From Fictibacillus phosphorivorans (lineage in GTDB: Bacteria; Bacillota; Bacilli; Bacillales; Fictibacillaceae): DNA of 64,000 bases. The position numbers were made by a program, and so were the translations under genes. The stretch spans positions 372,001-436,000 of the forward strand of contig NZ_LRFC01000023.1 of the NCBI RefSeq assembly GCF_001619875.1. The letters are read 5' to 3'. Within the stretch, counting starts at the first letter, position 1, and the number at the start of each line of letters is the position of its first letter. This document shows, piece by piece, positions 10,064 to 19,078 of this stretch. The notes below the pieces were generated by a model, which searched no databases, had not been told where the DNA came from, and worked only from the letters and a program-made list of their open reading frames with translations.

Positions 10064-10684
10064 TCAAGACCAATGTTTTTCTTTGAGATCAGGGATTAAC
10101 CGATTATGCCAGCGGGTGAATAACCATAAGGCAATGATTGAGCCAATCAGAGTCAGTGACATATCCCATTGTGCATCCCAAATGTCACCTTGTGCGCCAA
10201 CAAAATCTTTTGTTTTACGTCTAGCTATTTGCGCTGCAAGCCACTCTATGATTTCATAGCTAGCAGAAACCGTTAAAGTCATACAAAAAGCGAGAAACTG
10301 AACCCATTTTCCCGATGTCAAGGATGTTTTTATTAGTAGGATTTCGCGAAATACAATGACAACTAATCCTTTCATAAAATGACCAAACCGGTCATAATCA
10401 TTTCGCTTTAAATCATATTGATCTTGAAGCCAATCAAACCAGGGTACATCGTCATATGTGTAATGTCCACCAATAAACGTGAGTATGGTTAAAAGCGCAA
10501 TTATAAAGTAAGAGAGAGTGGTCAGCCTGACTTTTTTGTAAAAAGATAGTACAACAATTAAGATAATTACCGATGGACCGACTTCAAGAATCCATATTGG
10601 ATAATGTGAAGGTTTTATAGATGACCAGATCAAGAATCCAATCACAGAAATAAAAAGGAAAACATGAAACCGATTCTTCTTCAA
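10064..10684 (-). CDS. DUF2238 (YjdF-type) membrane protein
   Basis: A 206-residue protein with about six membrane segments and the conserved polar motifs of the DUF2238/YjdF family: GGHYTYDDVPWFDWL, DRFGHFMKG, SYEIIEW and GAQGDIWDAQWDM. The conserved His, Glu and Asp residues at membrane borders suggest a metal site or enzyme active site, but function is unknown. The start is TTG at 10684, placed by GAGGTG 7 bases upstream. A second, diverged protein of similar design lies at 16730-17305. Confidence 0.82.
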   Translation of the reverse strand: MKKNRFHVFLFISVIGFLIWSSIKPSHYPIWILEVGPSVIILIVVLSFYKKVRLTTLSYFIIALLTILTFIGGHYTYDDVPWFDWLQDQYDLKRNDYDRFGHFMKGLVVIVFREILLIKTSLTSGKWVQFLAFCMTLTVSASYEIIEWLAAQIARRKTKDFVGAQGDIWDAQWDMSLTLIGSIIALWLFTRWHNRLIPDLKEKHWS

Positions 10685-10782
10685 AAAACAGCACCTCGCA
10701 TTCTGTTTTTAGTATTGATGTTTAGCCATACACGTATTCTCTAATTTTATTGACCACAAATAAAAAAGGATGTGAATGAATC

Positions 10783-11661
10783 ATGGCCAGAAAAATAGCA
10801 GTAGCGATTCTGCATGGGATTGGGAACCAAACTGAGGACTTTTCTGATTTATTTGCTGAAGTCTTAACAAAAAGATTTTCACAAAACATTAAGCCGTATT
10901 ATGAAGAACCTGAAAATGAATTAATCATTCAGCCTATTTATTGGGGAAGTGTTTTTAATGAAAAAGAAAACCTATTGTGGGAAAAACTCAATCAAGGAAC
11001 AGAATTAGACTTTAAGAAATTAAGGCAATTTGTCATCCACTTTTTTGGTGACGCAATCGCCTATCAGCCCGCATTCAATTACAATCCAAATTACATAAAA
11101 GTCCACGAGGTTTATGCAAGAGGACTAAAAATTTTAAGTGAAAAAGCTGGTGAAGATGCTCCATTGTTTGTTGTTGCACATAGCTTAGGTACTGTTATTA
11201 CAAGCAATTATTTTTATGATTTACAATTCATATCTGAACGGATTCATGATGATATAAAACAAAATATAAACGAAACACCACTAGAGAAGGGATATACGCT
11301 AACGAGTTTCTATTCATTAGGCAGTCCGCTTGCTTTATGGAGTCTTAGATATGCTGATTTTGACATTCCAATTCAAGTTCCATCACCTCATTTGAAGAAC
11401 TATTATCCTACTCTTAAAGGTAAGTGGGTTAACATCTATGATAAAGATGACATTTTCGGCTACCCATTAAAATCGTTAAATGAATCATACAAAAGGGCAG
11501 TTGCAGAAGATGTTGAAGTGAATAGCGGAGATTTGATCAGCAGCTCCACACCCCTTTCCCATAAGCATTATTTTAAAACAAATGAAGTGATCAATGAGAT
11601 AGGTGACGAAATAGCAGAAGCCTGGAAACAGTTAAATTTAGCACCTAAAAGTAACCAGTAA
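10783..11661 (+). CDS. Alpha/beta-hydrolase-fold protein
   Basis: A 292-residue cytoplasmic protein without a signal peptide. The N-terminus VAILHGIGNQ is the usual first strand and oxyanion region, AHSLGTV supplies the nucleophile elbow G/A-x-S-x-G with Ser in the middle, and HKHYF near the C-terminus could give the catalytic His. The substrate is unknown; lipase or esterase is the likely class. AAAAAAGGATG precedes the ATG. Fifteen bases separate it from the YbaK-type gene, so the two are probably cotranscribed. Confidence 0.75.
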   Translation: MARKIAVAILHGIGNQTEDFSDLFAEVLTKRFSQNIKPYYEEPENELIIQPIYWGSVFNEKENLLWEKLNQGTELDFKKLRQFVIHFFGDAIAYQPAFNYNPNYIKVHEVYARGLKILSEKAGEDAPLFVVAHSLGTVITSNYFYDLQFISERIHDDIKQNINETPLEKGYTLTSFYSLGSPLALWSLRYADFDIPIQVPSPHLKNYYPTLKGKWVNIYDKDDIFGYPLKSLNESYKRAVAEDVEVNSGDLISSSTPLSHKHYFKTNEVINEIGDEIAEAWKQLNLAPKSNQ

Positions 11662-11676
11662 AAAGGAGAAAACTAC

Positions 11677-12141
11677 ATGGAAAACTTTCATGCTTCTATA
11701 AAAGATTATATAATGAAACATAACTTAGATGCGTCACATATCATTACTTCAAAATCGTGCCATACTGTACATGATGCAGCCATTGCGATAGGTGCTTCCA
11801 GTCATGAATTTGTAAAGAATATTTGTATGATGGATACCGAGAATCAATTGATTGTCGCCATTGTAAAAGGGGAAGATCGAGCAAGTACATCACGCGTTGC
11901 TAAAGCACTGAATATCGTACGACCTAGACTAGCAACAGAAGAGGAAATTCAATCTCTTACAGGATTTCCTCTTGGTGGTGTTCCGTCTTTTGGGTTTAAA
12001 GCAACTTTTTTAATTGATTCAAACGTAACAGAGCTTACTCACATTTATACAGGAGGAGGCTCTCCTTATTCTTTAGTGAAAATTGATGTAAAAAGCATGA
12101 TAAACGTTAACGGCGGAAAAGTAGTACGAATTAGAAAGTGA
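11677..12141 (+). CDS. YbaK/EbsC-family aminoacyl-tRNA deacylase-like protein
   Basis: A 154-residue single-domain protein of the YbaK/prolyl-tRNA-editing superfamily, which removes wrong amino acids from tRNA. Family features seen are the early hydrophobic pattern around HTVHDAAIAIG, the conserved lysine in FVKNIC, and the loop FPLGGVPSFGF corresponding to the family GxxGGxPPFG loop. It is preceded by AAAAGGAG. The exact amino-acid specificity cannot be read from the sequence. Confidence 0.85.
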   Translation: MENFHASIKDYIMKHNLDASHIITSKSCHTVHDAAIAIGASSHEFVKNICMMDTENQLIVAIVKGEDRASTSRVAKALNIVRPRLATEEEIQSLTGFPLGGVPSFGFKATFLIDSNVTELTHIYTGGGSPYSLVKIDVKSMINVNGGKVVRIRK

Positions 12142-12189
12142 ATGTTGTTAGAATAATTTGTTAAAACTTAAAACTTAGAAGACATAAAA

Positions 12190-12228
12190 AACATCCCAAA
12201 CGTCTGTTTTACATTGGGATGTTTTAAT
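12190..12228. terminator. Bidirectional terminator between YbaK-type and AbrB-type genes
   Basis: AACATCCCAA pairs perfectly with TTGGGATGTT; T-rich on the plus side and A-rich on the left flank, so it can serve both converging genes. Confidence 0.85.
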
Positions 12229-12246
12229 ATTTAACAAAGTGAATCA

Positions 12247-13347
12247 TTACTCATGCTTTAACGCTTCTTTATTCATATGAAACCGCATTACCCATTTTAA
12301 TAACGGTGGTACAGCGAAAAAAATAAATAATATCCTGAAGAGTTGATAACCTGTAATCATTGTAACATCTGCTTCTAATTCGTGTCCTATTATCCCCATT
12401 TGATCTGCTCCTCCTGGGGCGAGACTTAGGAAACTAGTGATGGGAGAAAAGTGGTACAGGTGAATAAGCAGAAAACTTAGACCGAGTGCAATACCCACTA
12501 ACATCATGCCACTAATCAGGGCTATAGGAATCATGCTGGCTTTCCTTTTTAATTTTTCCGGCTTTAACAACAACCCAATATAACCGCCTATTAAGAGTTG
12601 GGAAACATCAAGAATAGAGCCAGGAAGTGATGGACCTGATATTCCGAATACATTTAATATAGCGATTCCCAAGATAGGACCTAAAAGATAGGCGGTTGGT
12701 AATTTTATTTTCTTTCCAATAAAGGCCATTACGATTGAGAAAATGGCGAATAGGATGAATTGTGGAAAAAAAGAACTTTGTGTACCCTCCGTAATGACAT
12801 CTGGTATAGTTTGAATGCCTTCCTTTGTAAATAATGGGCTAAATATGAGAAACGGAACAGCAAAGATTATAACAATGAGGCGTGTTACTTGAAAAAAGGT
12901 TACTGTGGTAATATCAATCCCTTTTGTTTCTTCTGCAAACGTAATAATTTGGGATAAGCCGCCAGGAATAGAACTTGTTAGAGCAGTCGGGAAATTTATG
13001 CTGGTTAATCGGGATATGATAAACGCCATACCAGCACATATTATTAAGAGAAGAATTGTCATGAACGCCATGGACGGAAGCTGTGAAATCATTAAGTGTA
13101 AAGATTGTTTTGTAAAGGTTAAACCTATTGAATAACCAACTATGATCAATCCTGTATTTCTTAACGCGATTGGCCAATACAGTTTAGTCCACCCTAATTG
13201 GTTTACTACTAAAACAGCAGTCATGGAGCCTAGCAGCCAAGGAATCGGCCAGTTCATAAGAGTGAAGACTAACCCGCCTATACATGCTGAAATCAGTGTG
13301 AGTATCAGTTGAAAAAGCTTTTTCTTTTCAAAATACTTATTTGTCAT
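12247..13347 (-). CDS. AbrB-family membrane protein (putative transporter)
   Basis: A 366-residue polytopic membrane protein with about ten hydrophobic segments. It has the duplicated AbrB-family signature: TALTSSIPGGLSQI in the first half and SFLSLAPGGADQMG in the second. Members are often annotated as putative ammonia monooxygenase; no transport substrate is established here. I start at ATG 13347 because AAGAAGG is 7 bases upstream; upstream in-frame codons to 13389 have no such site. It is divergent from the ykoS cluster. Confidence 0.85.
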   Translation of the reverse strand: MTNKYFEKKKLFQLILTLISACIGGLVFTLMNWPIPWLLGSMTAVLVVNQLGWTKLYWPIALRNTGLIIVGYSIGLTFTKQSLHLMISQLPSMAFMTILLLIICAGMAFIISRLTSINFPTALTSSIPGGLSQIITFAEETKGIDITTVTFFQVTRLIVIIFAVPFLIFSPLFTKEGIQTIPDVITEGTQSSFFPQFILFAIFSIVMAFIGKKIKLPTAYLLGPILGIAILNVFGISGPSLPGSILDVSQLLIGGYIGLLLKPEKLKRKASMIPIALISGMMLVGIALGLSFLLIHLYHFSPITSFLSLAPGGADQMGIIGHELEADVTMITGYQLFRILFIFFAVPPLLKWVMRFHMNKEALKHE

Positions 13348-13505
13348 CATAAAACCTTCTTCTTGTATCCATAATCGTTTAGCTAGCAATCTTCTTTTTT
13401 TCCTCTATTGAAAACAATAGCTTATTTATCCACTTTCTACATAATAAAAAGCACTTTTGGTAGATCGGACTTTGAATAAACGTGTTGTAAACATAAAATT
13501 AGCTT

Positions 13506-13531
13506 AAAGGCACTTCATAGTGTCTTTTTTT
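13506..13531 (+). terminator. Terminator-like hairpin in the ykoS leader region
   Basis: AAAGGCACT and AGTGTCTTT form a 9-bp stem (one G-T pair) with a TCAT loop and a T-run. No plus-strand gene ends upstream. A possible promoter, TTGAAT (13472-13477) and TAAAAT (13494-13499) with 16-base spacing, would start a transcript almost at the hairpin. Confidence 0.5.
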
Positions 13532-13612
13532 CATGGATAAATTCAAAGTATACAAAGTTTTTATTATGTGAAACCTGTTAATCGACTCTATTTTAATGAT
13601 GGGGTGTTATGA

Positions 13613-15292
13613 GTGTTTCTTAAAAATGTTAATTCTTTTGAACGTAAATGTTTATATTTTTCATTTTTCGTTATCATTTTATATTTATCTCCCTTATTCA
13701 TTTTAGGTGAGAATGCACACATTCGTGTCCACGATAATCTTGATTCCAACCTTGCTTGGTACAGGGTACTTAATGAGAGCGGTATGCTGTTTGGAGATGT
13801 ACATTCAACGATTCCTCAAATTATAAACGGACTTCCAAGGAACGCACTAGGAACAGAATTTAGCGGAATCGTTTGGCTGCATGCCATTTTTCCCACAATG
13901 ACCGCATATATCATCAGCCAAGCGATCACTCGGATTTTCGCATTTATCGGCATGTATTTACTATTAAAAACACATTATTTATCTGGGGAAAAGTATACCT
14001 TAATCTCAATCGGTACAGCACTAGCATTTGCACTTACTCCATTCTGGCCGTCTGGAATGCTTAGTACACTAGGAATGCCTTTAGCATTGTGGGCGTTTCT
14101 AAATATTCGTAATGGAGAAAAAGCGTGGAGAAACTACATAGTTCTCACACTGCTCCCATTTTACGCTAGTTTTGTACTAGGTTTTTTCTTCTTTTTATTT
14201 GCCTTAGGAATCTTTTGGTTTGTGGCTGTTATCCGAGGAAAAGGGTGGAATTGGCGTTTTTTCTTTTCCATTGTCTATATGACTACCGTATTTCTTGTGG
14301 TTGAATATCGTCTTGTCTATTCGTTTATCTTTGATGATGAGCCAAATACAAGAGATGAATATTTCCATGCACGTTTACCTTTTTGGTGGGTAACGAGACT
14401 CACTTTCAAGAACTTTGTGCTCGGACATACACATGTAATGACCGTACATGGTTTGTTTATACTCTTTGTAACCGTACTCGCTTTATACTTAATTCTCTTT
14501 AAAAGACTATGGAAACAGGAGAAAGTTTTTGTTTTTCTATTTGTTTTTAATTTCGCTTTATCTGCCTGGTACGCCTTTTGGTTTTATAAAGGCTGGCGGC
14601 CGTTAACAGAACGTTTTCACTTTATGGATACGTTTAATTTTGCACGGTTTCACTTTTTACGTCCACTTGTTATATATATGGGATTTGCTCTTGGTCTGAA
14701 GATTATTATGAATCATGGCAAGGTTCTAAAAACCGTCATTCCATACTTTATCATTGGTCAAATTACCATACTCTTTTTGTTTAACGATGAAATCATTTAT
14801 AGAAAAAAACCGAGTGTTAAAGAATTTTATGCAAAAGATTTGTTTCAGGAGATTGAAGAGTATATTGCAAAACCATTAGCGAGTTACCGAGTCGCTAGTA
14901 TTGGAATTCATCCTGCAATTGCACAATATAACGGTTTTTATACCCTTGATACGTATAACAATTTTTACCCATTAACATACAAATATAGGTTTCGGGAAAT
15001 AATGGAGAAAGAGCTTCAAAAAAACAAAAGACTTCGTACGTATTTTGATGAATGGGGAGGACGTTGCTACATTTTTACCGATCAGCTTGGGAAACATTAT
15101 ATGTTTAAAAAGGATTCGACCGAAAGATTGGACAATCTTCAGCTTAATATCAAGCCTTTTAAACAATTAGGCGGGGAATACATATTTTCAGCGCTCCCAA
15201 TCGATAATGCTGCAGAATTAGGATTGCAGCTAGAGAAAGTGTTCGTATCAGATGCAGCAGCTTGGAAAATTCATTTATACAAAGCGAAGTAA
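13613..15292 (+). CDS. ykoS: Multi-pass membrane protein, YkoS type (YfhO/GT-C-like)
   Basis: A 559-residue protein with about ten or more membrane segments, a first outer loop beginning with acidic residues (IRVHDNLDSN) typical of GT-C-type glycosyltransferases, and a soluble C-terminal part (about 430-559). Length and neighbour match B. subtilis YkoS next to YkoT. By analogy with the CsbB-GtrA-YfhO three-part systems of Firmicutes, it is inferred to transfer a lipid-carried sugar to a cell-wall polymer outside the membrane. The start is GTG 13613, with GGGGTG 6 bases upstream. ykoT follows after 19 bases. Confidence 0.8.
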   Translation: MFLKNVNSFERKCLYFSFFVIILYLSPLFILGENAHIRVHDNLDSNLAWYRVLNESGMLFGDVHSTIPQIINGLPRNALGTEFSGIVWLHAIFPTMTAYIISQAITRIFAFIGMYLLLKTHYLSGEKYTLISIGTALAFALTPFWPSGMLSTLGMPLALWAFLNIRNGEKAWRNYIVLTLLPFYASFVLGFFFFLFALGIFWFVAVIRGKGWNWRFFFSIVYMTTVFLVVEYRLVYSFIFDDEPNTRDEYFHARLPFWWVTRLTFKNFVLGHTHVMTVHGLFILFVTVLALYLILFKRLWKQEKVFVFLFVFNFALSAWYAFWFYKGWRPLTERFHFMDTFNFARFHFLRPLVIYMGFALGLKIIMNHGKVLKTVIPYFIIGQITILFLFNDEIIYRKKPSVKEFYAKDLFQEIEEYIAKPLASYRVASIGIHPAIAQYNGFYTLDTYNNFYPLTYKYRFREIMEKELQKNKRLRTYFDEWGGRCYIFTDQLGKHYMFKKDSTERLDNLQLNIKPFKQLGGEYIFSALPIDNAAELGLQLEKVFVSDAAAWKIHLYKAK

Positions 15293-15311
15293 GCAGCCAG
15301 GAGGTGCACAG

Positions 15312-16349
15312 ATGAAACAACCGGTTTTGACGATTGTTGTTCCTTGTTACAATGAGGAGGAGGTATTGCCAACAACAATTGATTGCTTGCACAAACTTTT
15401 AATGATAATGATCGCAGAGGAACAGGTCTCAAGCGAGAGTAATTTGTTATTTGTAGATGATGGCAGCAAGGACCTAACTTGGTCAATTATCCATAAACGA
15501 AGTTTAACAGACACTCATATCAGAGGATTAAAACTTTCTCGTAATGTTGGACATCAGAATGCTTTACTAGCTGGTCTTTTTACTGCAAAGGACACATCTG
15601 ATTGTGTTTTATCCATTGATGCTGACCTTCAAGACGATATTCAAGTTATCCCGACTTTTGTTGATAGGTTTAAAAAAGGGCATGACATCGTATATGGTGT
15701 GAGGAAAAAAAGGGATTGTGACACATTTTTTAAGCGCAGCAGTGCAGAGTTATTTTATAAATTAATGAATAAAATGGGTGTAAACCTTGTTTATAATCAT
15801 GCAGACTTCCGTTTAATGAGTAAACGAGCATTGCAAGAATTAGAGAAATTCGAGGAAGTTAATATGTTTTTACGAGGTATTGTGCCTTTAATCGGATATA
15901 AATCAACTTCTGTTTATTATGATCGAAAGGAACGCCTAGCAGGAGAAACCAAATACCCGCTGAAAAAGATGCTTTATTTTGCATTCGATGGTATTACCTC
16001 TTTCTCTGTAACCCCAATAAGGTTTGTTCTCATCACAGGTCTTGTTTCATTCTTTGTCAGTCTTCTATTCGGTATATATTTTTTCTCCTTAAAATTTATC
16101 GGGGAGACCGAAACAGGGTGGACATCCCTTATTACATCCATATGGCTCATTGGAGGTCTCCAATTAATAGGAATTGGCCTGATTGGTGAATATATAGGAA
16201 AGATTTATAAAGAGTCAAAACGCCGGCCGAAATATACTGTTGAAATTGATTCAAAAACCTTTACACAGCCGCTTCCATTAAAAAATACGCAGAGAGTGAA
16301 AGATGAATCATATAATCTCAACCTTCGGAAACTTCCTGAAACCAACTAA
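15312..16349 (+). CDS. ykoT: Polyprenyl-phosphate glycosyltransferase (GT2), YkoT/CsbB type
   Basis: Family 2 glycosyltransferase expected to load a sugar from a nucleotide sugar onto undecaprenyl phosphate at the inner face of the membrane. The 345-residue protein shows the GT2 nucleotide-binding start (VVPCYNEEE), DDGSKD, the metal-binding DADLQDD and HADFRLMSK, then two C-terminal membrane segments (about 230-255 and 270-295). I start at ATG 15312, with CAGGAGGTG 6 bases upstream. Its end overlaps the GtrA gene by 47 bases, suggesting tight coupling. Confidence 0.92.
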   Translation: MKQPVLTIVVPCYNEEEVLPTTIDCLHKLLMIMIAEEQVSSESNLLFVDDGSKDLTWSIIHKRSLTDTHIRGLKLSRNVGHQNALLAGLFTAKDTSDCVLSIDADLQDDIQVIPTFVDRFKKGHDIVYGVRKKRDCDTFFKRSSAELFYKLMNKMGVNLVYNHADFRLMSKRALQELEKFEEVNMFLRGIVPLIGYKSTSVYYDRKERLAGETKYPLKKMLYFAFDGITSFSVTPIRFVLITGLVSFFVSLLFGIYFFSLKFIGETETGWTSLITSIWLIGGLQLIGIGLIGEYIGKIYKESKRRPKYTVEIDSKTFTQPLPLKNTQRVKDESYNLNLRKLPETN

Positions 16350-16722
16350 CTCCTTTATCCGTTTTCTATTGGTTGGTATTGTAAATACATGCATAGGTCT
16401 CACCATCATTTTTCTCTTGATGAACGGATTTGGATTGAACTACTGGATGTCTACATTTATTGGCAACACATGTGGCGCTCTTATTAGTTATGTATTAAAC
16501 CGTAATTTCACATTTAAAAGCAGCACTTCTTTAGGAGCCAGTGGAATTCGCTTTGCAACGGTTATTGTACTTTCTTATTTTTGCGCTTATGGTGTGAGTG
16601 ACCTCCTTTTGGATGAATCAGTTGTTACAAATAAAGAAATTTCTGTATTGTTCGGTGCATGTCTTTATACATTGCTGAATTATTATGGACAAAAATACTT
16701 GGTTTTTCATAGAACGAGGTGA
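16303..16722 (+). CDS. GtrA-family membrane protein (probable lipid-linked sugar flippase)
   Basis: A 139-residue protein with four membrane segments and the GtrA pattern FIRFLLVGIVNT, YVLNRNFTFKS and NYYGQKYLVF. GtrA proteins are thought to flip polyprenyl-phosphate sugars across the membrane. It lies between the glycosyltransferase and a YjdF-like gene, overlapping the former by 47 bases. The ribosome site before ATG 16303 is weak, consistent with translational coupling. Together with YkoS and YkoT it completes a three-part glycosylation system. Confidence 0.9.
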   Translation: MNHIISTFGNFLKPTNSFIRFLLVGIVNTCIGLTIIFLLMNGFGLNYWMSTFIGNTCGALISYVLNRNFTFKSSTSLGASGIRFATVIVLSYFCAYGVSDLLLDESVVTNKEISVLFGACLYTLLNYYGQKYLVFHRTR

Positions 16723-16729
16723 CCACATA

Positions 16730-17305
16730 ATGAAACGTAAATTTCTCATAATCTTAAGCACCGCGTATGTCATATTTATGGCTTGCCTTTGTTTCTATTA
16801 TTTTTCAAAAGGTGAAACACATAGTTATCAAGTGGCTTTTGGAGGAATGTTATGCGGACTTGTTCCGTTATGTCTAATCCTTTTTACGAAAATAAAGTTC
16901 AATATGCCGATCATGATCTCCTATTTTGCCTTTTTATTTGCATCACAATATTTAGGGTCAATTTTAGGATTTTACCATTTAGGCTGGTGGGATACCTTCT
17001 TACATCTCTTAAGCGGAGCTTTATTGTCGTTTGTGGCCATAGCTCTTTATGAACGAATGACACATCAACATACTAGAAATGATATATCTTATTGGCTCGT
17101 GTTCTTATTCGTACTTGCCTTTTCCGTTTTTGGCGGAGTTGTATGGGAAATATATGAATTCAGTATGGATCAATTTTTTAATATGACCTTACAAGGCGGA
17201 GGAAACTTCGATACGATGGTGGATTTAATTGCCGATACGACGGGTGCACTCATTATTGCAACGATTGCGGCAGTGAAAACAAAAAAACGTTTTAATATGA
17301 GTTAA
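16730..17305 (+). CDS. YjdF/DUF2238-like membrane protein
   Basis: A 191-residue protein with about six membrane segments. The second half carries polar membrane-border motifs similar in spacing to DUF2238: WWDTFLHLLSGAL, VVWEIYEF and NFDTMVDLIADTTGA. Function unknown. I start at ATG 16730, 8 bases after the GtrA stop, with GAGGTGACC overlapping that stop. It is the last gene of the ykoS-ykoT-gtrA cluster, so a role in the same envelope process is inferred from position only. Confidence 0.75.
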   Translation: MKRKFLIILSTAYVIFMACLCFYYFSKGETHSYQVAFGGMLCGLVPLCLILFTKIKFNMPIMISYFAFLFASQYLGSILGFYHLGWWDTFLHLLSGALLSFVAIALYERMTHQHTRNDISYWLVFLFVLAFSVFGGVVWEIYEFSMDQFFNMTLQGGGNFDTMVDLIADTTGALIIATIAAVKTKKRFNMS

Positions 17306-17321
17306 ATGCTAAAAAAATTAG

Positions 17322-17355
17322 AAACCACATGCGAAACTTGCATGTGGTTTTTTAT
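17322..17355 (+). terminator. Intrinsic terminator closing the ykoS cluster
   Basis: AAACCACATGC pairs perfectly with GCATGTGGTTT, followed by TTTTT. Confidence 0.92.
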
Positions 17356-17453
17356 CATTTATTACTATACTTTACAAACAAACAATGCTCCTTTTACTTA
17401 ATCTTAATATCTTTTTAGTAGAGTGAAGAAATCACATAATTAAGGAGGCATAA

Positions 17454-19044
17454 ATGAAGAACGTAATATTTTCATCGCAAAAAAAGGTTATTAAGAAAAC
17501 TGCTCAAATCACATTAACCGCATTAATGTTGCTTTCTTTGCCAGCTTTTACAGATAGTCATATATCAAAAATCAATACTGCTGAAGCAGAGACCAAATTA
17601 CCTTTTAAGGAAATTTCAAATAAAGAAACTAGAGAATTACAAGAAGGTGCTCATACTCGCGGATTGTATATGGAAAAGCAAATCAGAACGATACCTATAT
17701 GGTGGACGTAGATTTTCTTAATGAAAAAGAAGAGGCAATTGAGCTTAAAGAAAAACTTAAATCTAAGGGCTACACTTCATTTATTAAAACCATCAAGGAA
17801 AGAGCGCAAGATGACCCAGAACAGAAACCACTCGGTTATGTAGTAAGAATCGGTTCCTATCAAGAAGAGGTGCAAGCTAAAGTCATTCAAGAAGAACTAG
17901 TATCGAAAGGGTACAAAGATTCAAAGGTTATATTTACTGCTGAAGATGGAGAACCAACTACAGGACCGTGGGCTGTCAATGTTATTGAGATTAATCCCAA
18001 AACCTTTAAAGGAAGTGTATCGCCAACTATAGCTGCTAAACAAATTCCCGGAAAAGAGACACTGACAAGTATGTCAAAAAGAACGAATGCATTAGGAGGA
18101 ATCAATGGCGGTTATTTTGTAATGGGTCCAAAAGATGGCACAGAAGGTGACCTCGCAGGCATTTCAATGATAGATGGCGAGCTTGTAAGTGAAGCGGTAA
18201 ATGGCCGGACAAGTCTAATACTAAACGAAAAGAACCTGGCAAGCATATCCACTGCTTCAACTAAGCTTTCTATACAATCATCAGATGATAGCGATCGAGA
18301 AATAGATGGGCTAAACCGAGCACCAGGACTCATTAGAGGGTGTGGTGGGATCGGTGATAATGAATCTAAACAGCCAAAACATGACTTTACTTGTACGGAT
18401 GCGAGTGAATTGATCCAGTATACATCGAAATTCGGTCCATCTACTCCTAAGGGAGAAGGTGCAGAAGCCGTCATTGACAACACGGGAAAAGTCATTGAAA
18501 TAAGAAACTCCCGTGGCGGTTCAATTCCGCTTGGAAGTACTGTAATAGCTGGAACAGGAGAATCAGCAATTGGATACTTGGAAATTTACAAACTCAAGAA
18601 AAAGTGAAAGTAAAGAAAAAGGTAATTACAGAGGATTCCACACTTCCAATAGGAAAAGGAACTAACATCATTAATGGAGGACCTAGACTCTTACAGAATG
18701 GAAAAATAGAAATCCCTTCAACTGCAGAAGGATTCCACCAGCCTAACTACCCCGAATTCTTTTATCAGTTCGGCCTAAAACGTCATCCTCGCACCGTTGC
18801 AGGGATAAAAGCTGACGGTTCAATACTTTTGGTCACAATCGATGGAAGAAAACCAGGATATAGTGTTGGAGCAAACTTTAATGAAAGTGCACAGCTTATG
18901 AAGTCATTAGGTGCGGTTAACGCCTTGAACCTTGACGGAGGCGGTTCTACAACCATGACAATATATCAGAAAATGGTAAGCTCACCTTCAGATGCTACAG
19001 GTGAACGTCCTGTTGGTGATTCGCTCTTACTTTTACCTCAATAA
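17454..19044 (+). pseudogene. Secreted phosphodiester glycosidase (NAGPA-type), broken by two -1 frameshifts
   Basis: Three consecutive reading frames (17454-17711, 17699-18607, 18604-19044) join into one protein of about 525 residues: a signal peptide (about 1-45), a SPOR-like repeat region (VDVDFLNEKEEA, VRIGSYQEEVQAKVI) and a phosphodiester glycosidase domain (GINGGYF, then RTVAGIKADG, ALNLDGGGSTTM). Related enzymes cleave sugar-1-phosphodiesters such as N-acetylglucosamine-1-phosphodiester. Each break is repaired by adding one A to a short A run, near 17680-17682 and near 18582-18584. Either the gene is decaying or the sequence has two homopolymer errors. AAGGAGG precedes the first ATG, so expression signals are intact. 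Confidence 0.85.
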
Positions 19045-19078
19045 CATTAAAAATTTTAGAATTTGAGGAGGAAAAATG

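Noticed and set aside
12905-13177. Short frames on both strands inside the AbrB-family gene
   Set aside because: They overlap a complete membrane-protein gene and lack ribosome sites.
18590-18610. Possible programmed -1 frameshift (AAGAAAAAGTGA) joining the second and third parts of the glycosidase gene
   Set aside because: The run reads G-AAA-AAG, not the full A-AAA-AAG slippery heptamer, and there is no clear downstream stem. A single missing A further upstream (near 18582) restores a more family-like sequence, and a second break of the same kind exists at 17680.
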